Shown here in pieces: positions 46,608-48,569 of a DNA stretch of 48,569 nucleotides. The position numbers and the translations under genes were made by a program. The notes beneath the pieces are model-generated. The model ran no database searches and was not told the DNA's origin. It worked only from the letters and a program-made list of their open reading frames with translations. Source of the stretch: Treponema sp. (GTDB taxonomy: Bacteria > Spirochaetota > Spirochaetia > Treponematales > Treponemataceae); contig JAILBH010000132.1 of assembly GCA_024681195.1 (NCBI GenBank), positions 1 to 48,569 on the forward strand, in the 5' to 3' direction. Within the stretch, counting starts at the first letter, position 1, and the number at the start of each line of letters is the position of its first letter.

Positions 46608-48488
46608 CTAATTAACCAATTTGAAGGAATCAAGTTCATTAAGCAAGCCCGAAACACTTTGCTTTGTACTGTTTGTAGAAGCGGTTGTTACTGCAACAGC
46701 GTCAGAAATATGCATAGAGAAGGCATTTATCTGACTCATTGTATCAGAAATAGATCTTGTTACTTCAGAAAGATTCTGCATTTCTTTAAGAATCTGTTCT
46801 CCACCCACAAGCATTTCTGCTGAACCATTTTTTACTTCCTGGGTTGTATTACTGATAGAACGCATTGCTTCGAGAACCTGCTGGTTACCTGCATTTTGTT
46901 CTTCCATTGCATTTGCAATAACAGTTTCCTGCTGACGAACCTTCTGTGAAAGCTCATAAATATTTTCGAATGCAACTTTTACGTGACCAATATCTGTTGT
47001 GATATTAGAAATTGCGTCAGAAAGTGCATGGAGGTTTTCATCGATTGCTTTAGACTGACTGCTTGACTGTTCTGCAAGCTTACGGATTTCTTCTGCTACT
47101 ACAGCAAAACCTTTACCTGCTTCACCGGCATGTGCAGATTCAATAGCGGCGTTCATGGCAAGAAGATTTGTACGGCTTGCAATATTTTGAATAATGCTTG
47201 AAGCCTGTAAAATACCTTCTGACTGTGCAAGAACTCCTTCTGCAGTTTCAACCGCAATCTTAACCTGCTGTTCACCCTTATCAGAAGCTTCTGAAAGAAG
47301 ATTTACAACTTCACTGTTCTTTTCAAGAATCTGAGAAACCGAAGCAATATTTGCTACCATTTCTTCTACTGCGGCACTGGACTGTGTTACCCCTGTAGCC
47401 TGAGCTTCAATAGAATTATTAAGAGAACGAATATTACCCATAATCTGTTCGATTGAAGAATTAGATTCTTCTACACCGGCAGACTGGTTTTCGATTTCGG
47501 TTTTAATTTTCTGGAGTGCTTCAGTAATGTTAGAAATATTATTCTTTGTTGCATCCATGTTCGAAACAAGATCATCAGATTCGTTAGAGGTTCTCTTAGC
47601 TGATTGTTCTACTTCTACAAGAATTTTATTTGATTTGCGTTTAAACTCGTTTACATCAAGAATAATAAGTCCAAGTTCACTGCGGTTTGTAGCCTTTTGT
47701 TCTTCTATAGTATAATCATTCTCTATAAGTGCACTTGTAACTCTATTGATTCTTCTTAAACAAACTTTAATATCATCTGTAAGCAAAAGGTTTACTATAA
47801 TGAAGTAAATAAGTGAATAAATCAAAATTGGTGCAAGACGTTCCTGCATAATAACTAAACCCTGCTGCATGTTCAATGGGTTTAAACAAATAAAGATAAG
47901 GAACATACATCCAAGAATACCAAACGAAACTGTAAGAACGTTACGTTGGACCAAAGTAAGAGGAAGTTCTTTCTTATTAAATGGAATCATATGTAAGCGA
48001 GGTTCAATAACACGAACCTGAAGAACATAAAATAAAAGACCAATATCAAGCAGGGCTCCAAACAAAATCATATAAATGAACATTGAAGGATTTGTACCCT
48101 GAAAGGCCTTAAGCTGTAATCCAGTTTTTTTTATGAATATATTAATTGCGGTTCCCTGTACAAAATTTAAAATAATTGGAATTGCAATATTACCAAGAGC
48201 AGAAAACTTTAATTTTTTATTTGTCTTGGCAATAGATTCAGGAGTTCCGGTATACTCAGAAAGATATTTTCTTTCCCAAAAAGCCATACCAAAAGCTGCA
48301 ATAAAAGTAAGTATTGTAATACCATTAATTATAGGATTGGTAAAAATAATACCATATTCTTCCATATCAAAAACATCAGTAAGAAGCCCAAGAGGTGTTA
48401 ACAAAAGAAATGGTGAAATGTAAACAAGAATAATAAAGAGATAAGCATACCAAGGAAGCCTTATACCAGGTTTGTTGGATTTTGTCAT
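46608..48488 (-). CDS. Methyl-accepting chemotaxis protein (start re-set to ATG at 48488)
   Basis: Signalling tip [44 protein letters not shown] lies just upstream of the second Met of the tracked ORF (48506). Confidence 0.94.
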   Translation of the reverse strand: MTKSNKPGIRLPWYAYLFIILVYISPFLLLTPLGLLTDVFDMEEYGIIFTNPIINGITILTFIAAFGMAFWERKYLSEYTGTPESIAKTNKKLKFSALGNIAIPIILNFVQGTAINIFIKKTGLQLKAFQGTNPSMFIYMILFGALLDIGLLFYVLQVRVIEPRLHMIPFNKKELPLTLVQRNVLTVSFGILGCMFLIFICLNPLNMQQGLVIMQERLAPILIYSLIYFIIVNLLLTDDIKVCLRRINRVTSALIENDYTIEEQKATNRSELGLIILDVNEFKRKSNKILVEVEQSAKRTSNESDDLVSNMDATKNNISNITEALQKIKTEIENQSAGVEESNSSIEQIMGNIRSLNNSIEAQATGVTQSSAAVEEMVANIASVSQILEKNSEVVNLLSEASDKGEQQVKIAVETAEGVLAQSEGILQASSIIQNIASRTNLLAMNAAIESAHAGEAGKGFAVVAEEIRKLAEQSSSQSKAIDENLHALSDAISNITTDIGHVKVAFENIYELSQKVRQQETVIANAMEEQNAGNQQVLEAMRSISNTTQEVKNGSAEMLVGGEQILKEMQNLSEVTRSISDTMSQINAFSMHISDAVAVTTASTNSTKQSVSGLLNELDSFKLVN

Positions 48489-48569
48489 AAAAAATTCTCC
48501 AGTCATATTAGAATAAATAAAAGCATAAATGCCAGAAGACTTTTTTAAAAGGATTAACTAATTATACAT

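Noticed and set aside
1-48569. CRISPR array, prophage or IS element
   Set aside because: No regularly spaced direct repeats, cas, phage structural genes or transposase ORF was seen.

Overview
The window looks like spirochaete chromosome, most likely Treponema-like, judged from gene content and AT-rich codon usage. It is densely packed and mostly housekeeping or signalling: mfd (partial), tRNA-Leu(CAG), two adjacent RluA-family pseudouridine synthases, a YggS-like PLP protein, rsmA, a ComEC-like protein, a PilZ protein, a GldA/F/G-like ABC operon, rnz, a MATE transporter, a MoxR/DUF58 operon, metG, an HD-GYP protein, a FemAB-like protein, two methyl-accepting chemotaxis proteins, two AMP-forming acyl-CoA synthetases, two XRE-cupin regulators and a four-subunit 2-oxoacid:ferredoxin oxidoreductase. 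Main observations: (1) a tandem AT-rich 15 bp + 4 bp + 15 bp operator candidate (TTTAAT...TTAAA type) occurs upstream of both the acyl-CoA synthetase operon and the 2-oxoacid oxidoreductase operon. In both it lies 8-9 bp from a putative -35 with a 17 bp spacer to TATATT, and each operon encodes its own XRE-cupin paralogue. This suggests an undescribed regulon, possibly for branched-chain acid assimilation. (2) A FIST-domain protein is paired with a [FeFe]-hydrogenase-like H-cluster / degenerate GGDEF / EAL fusion, transcribed divergently from the same operator region. (3) A family of long, imperfect intergenic hairpins is present, one copy of which appears to encode the N-terminus of an OmpA-family protein. 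(4) Several genes have -10 elements that place transcription start at or very near the start codon, suggesting leaderless transcripts. (5) tRNA-Leu and its terminator are encoded antisense inside the 3' end of a pseudouridine synthase gene. All calls come from reading the sequence; no database search was run.
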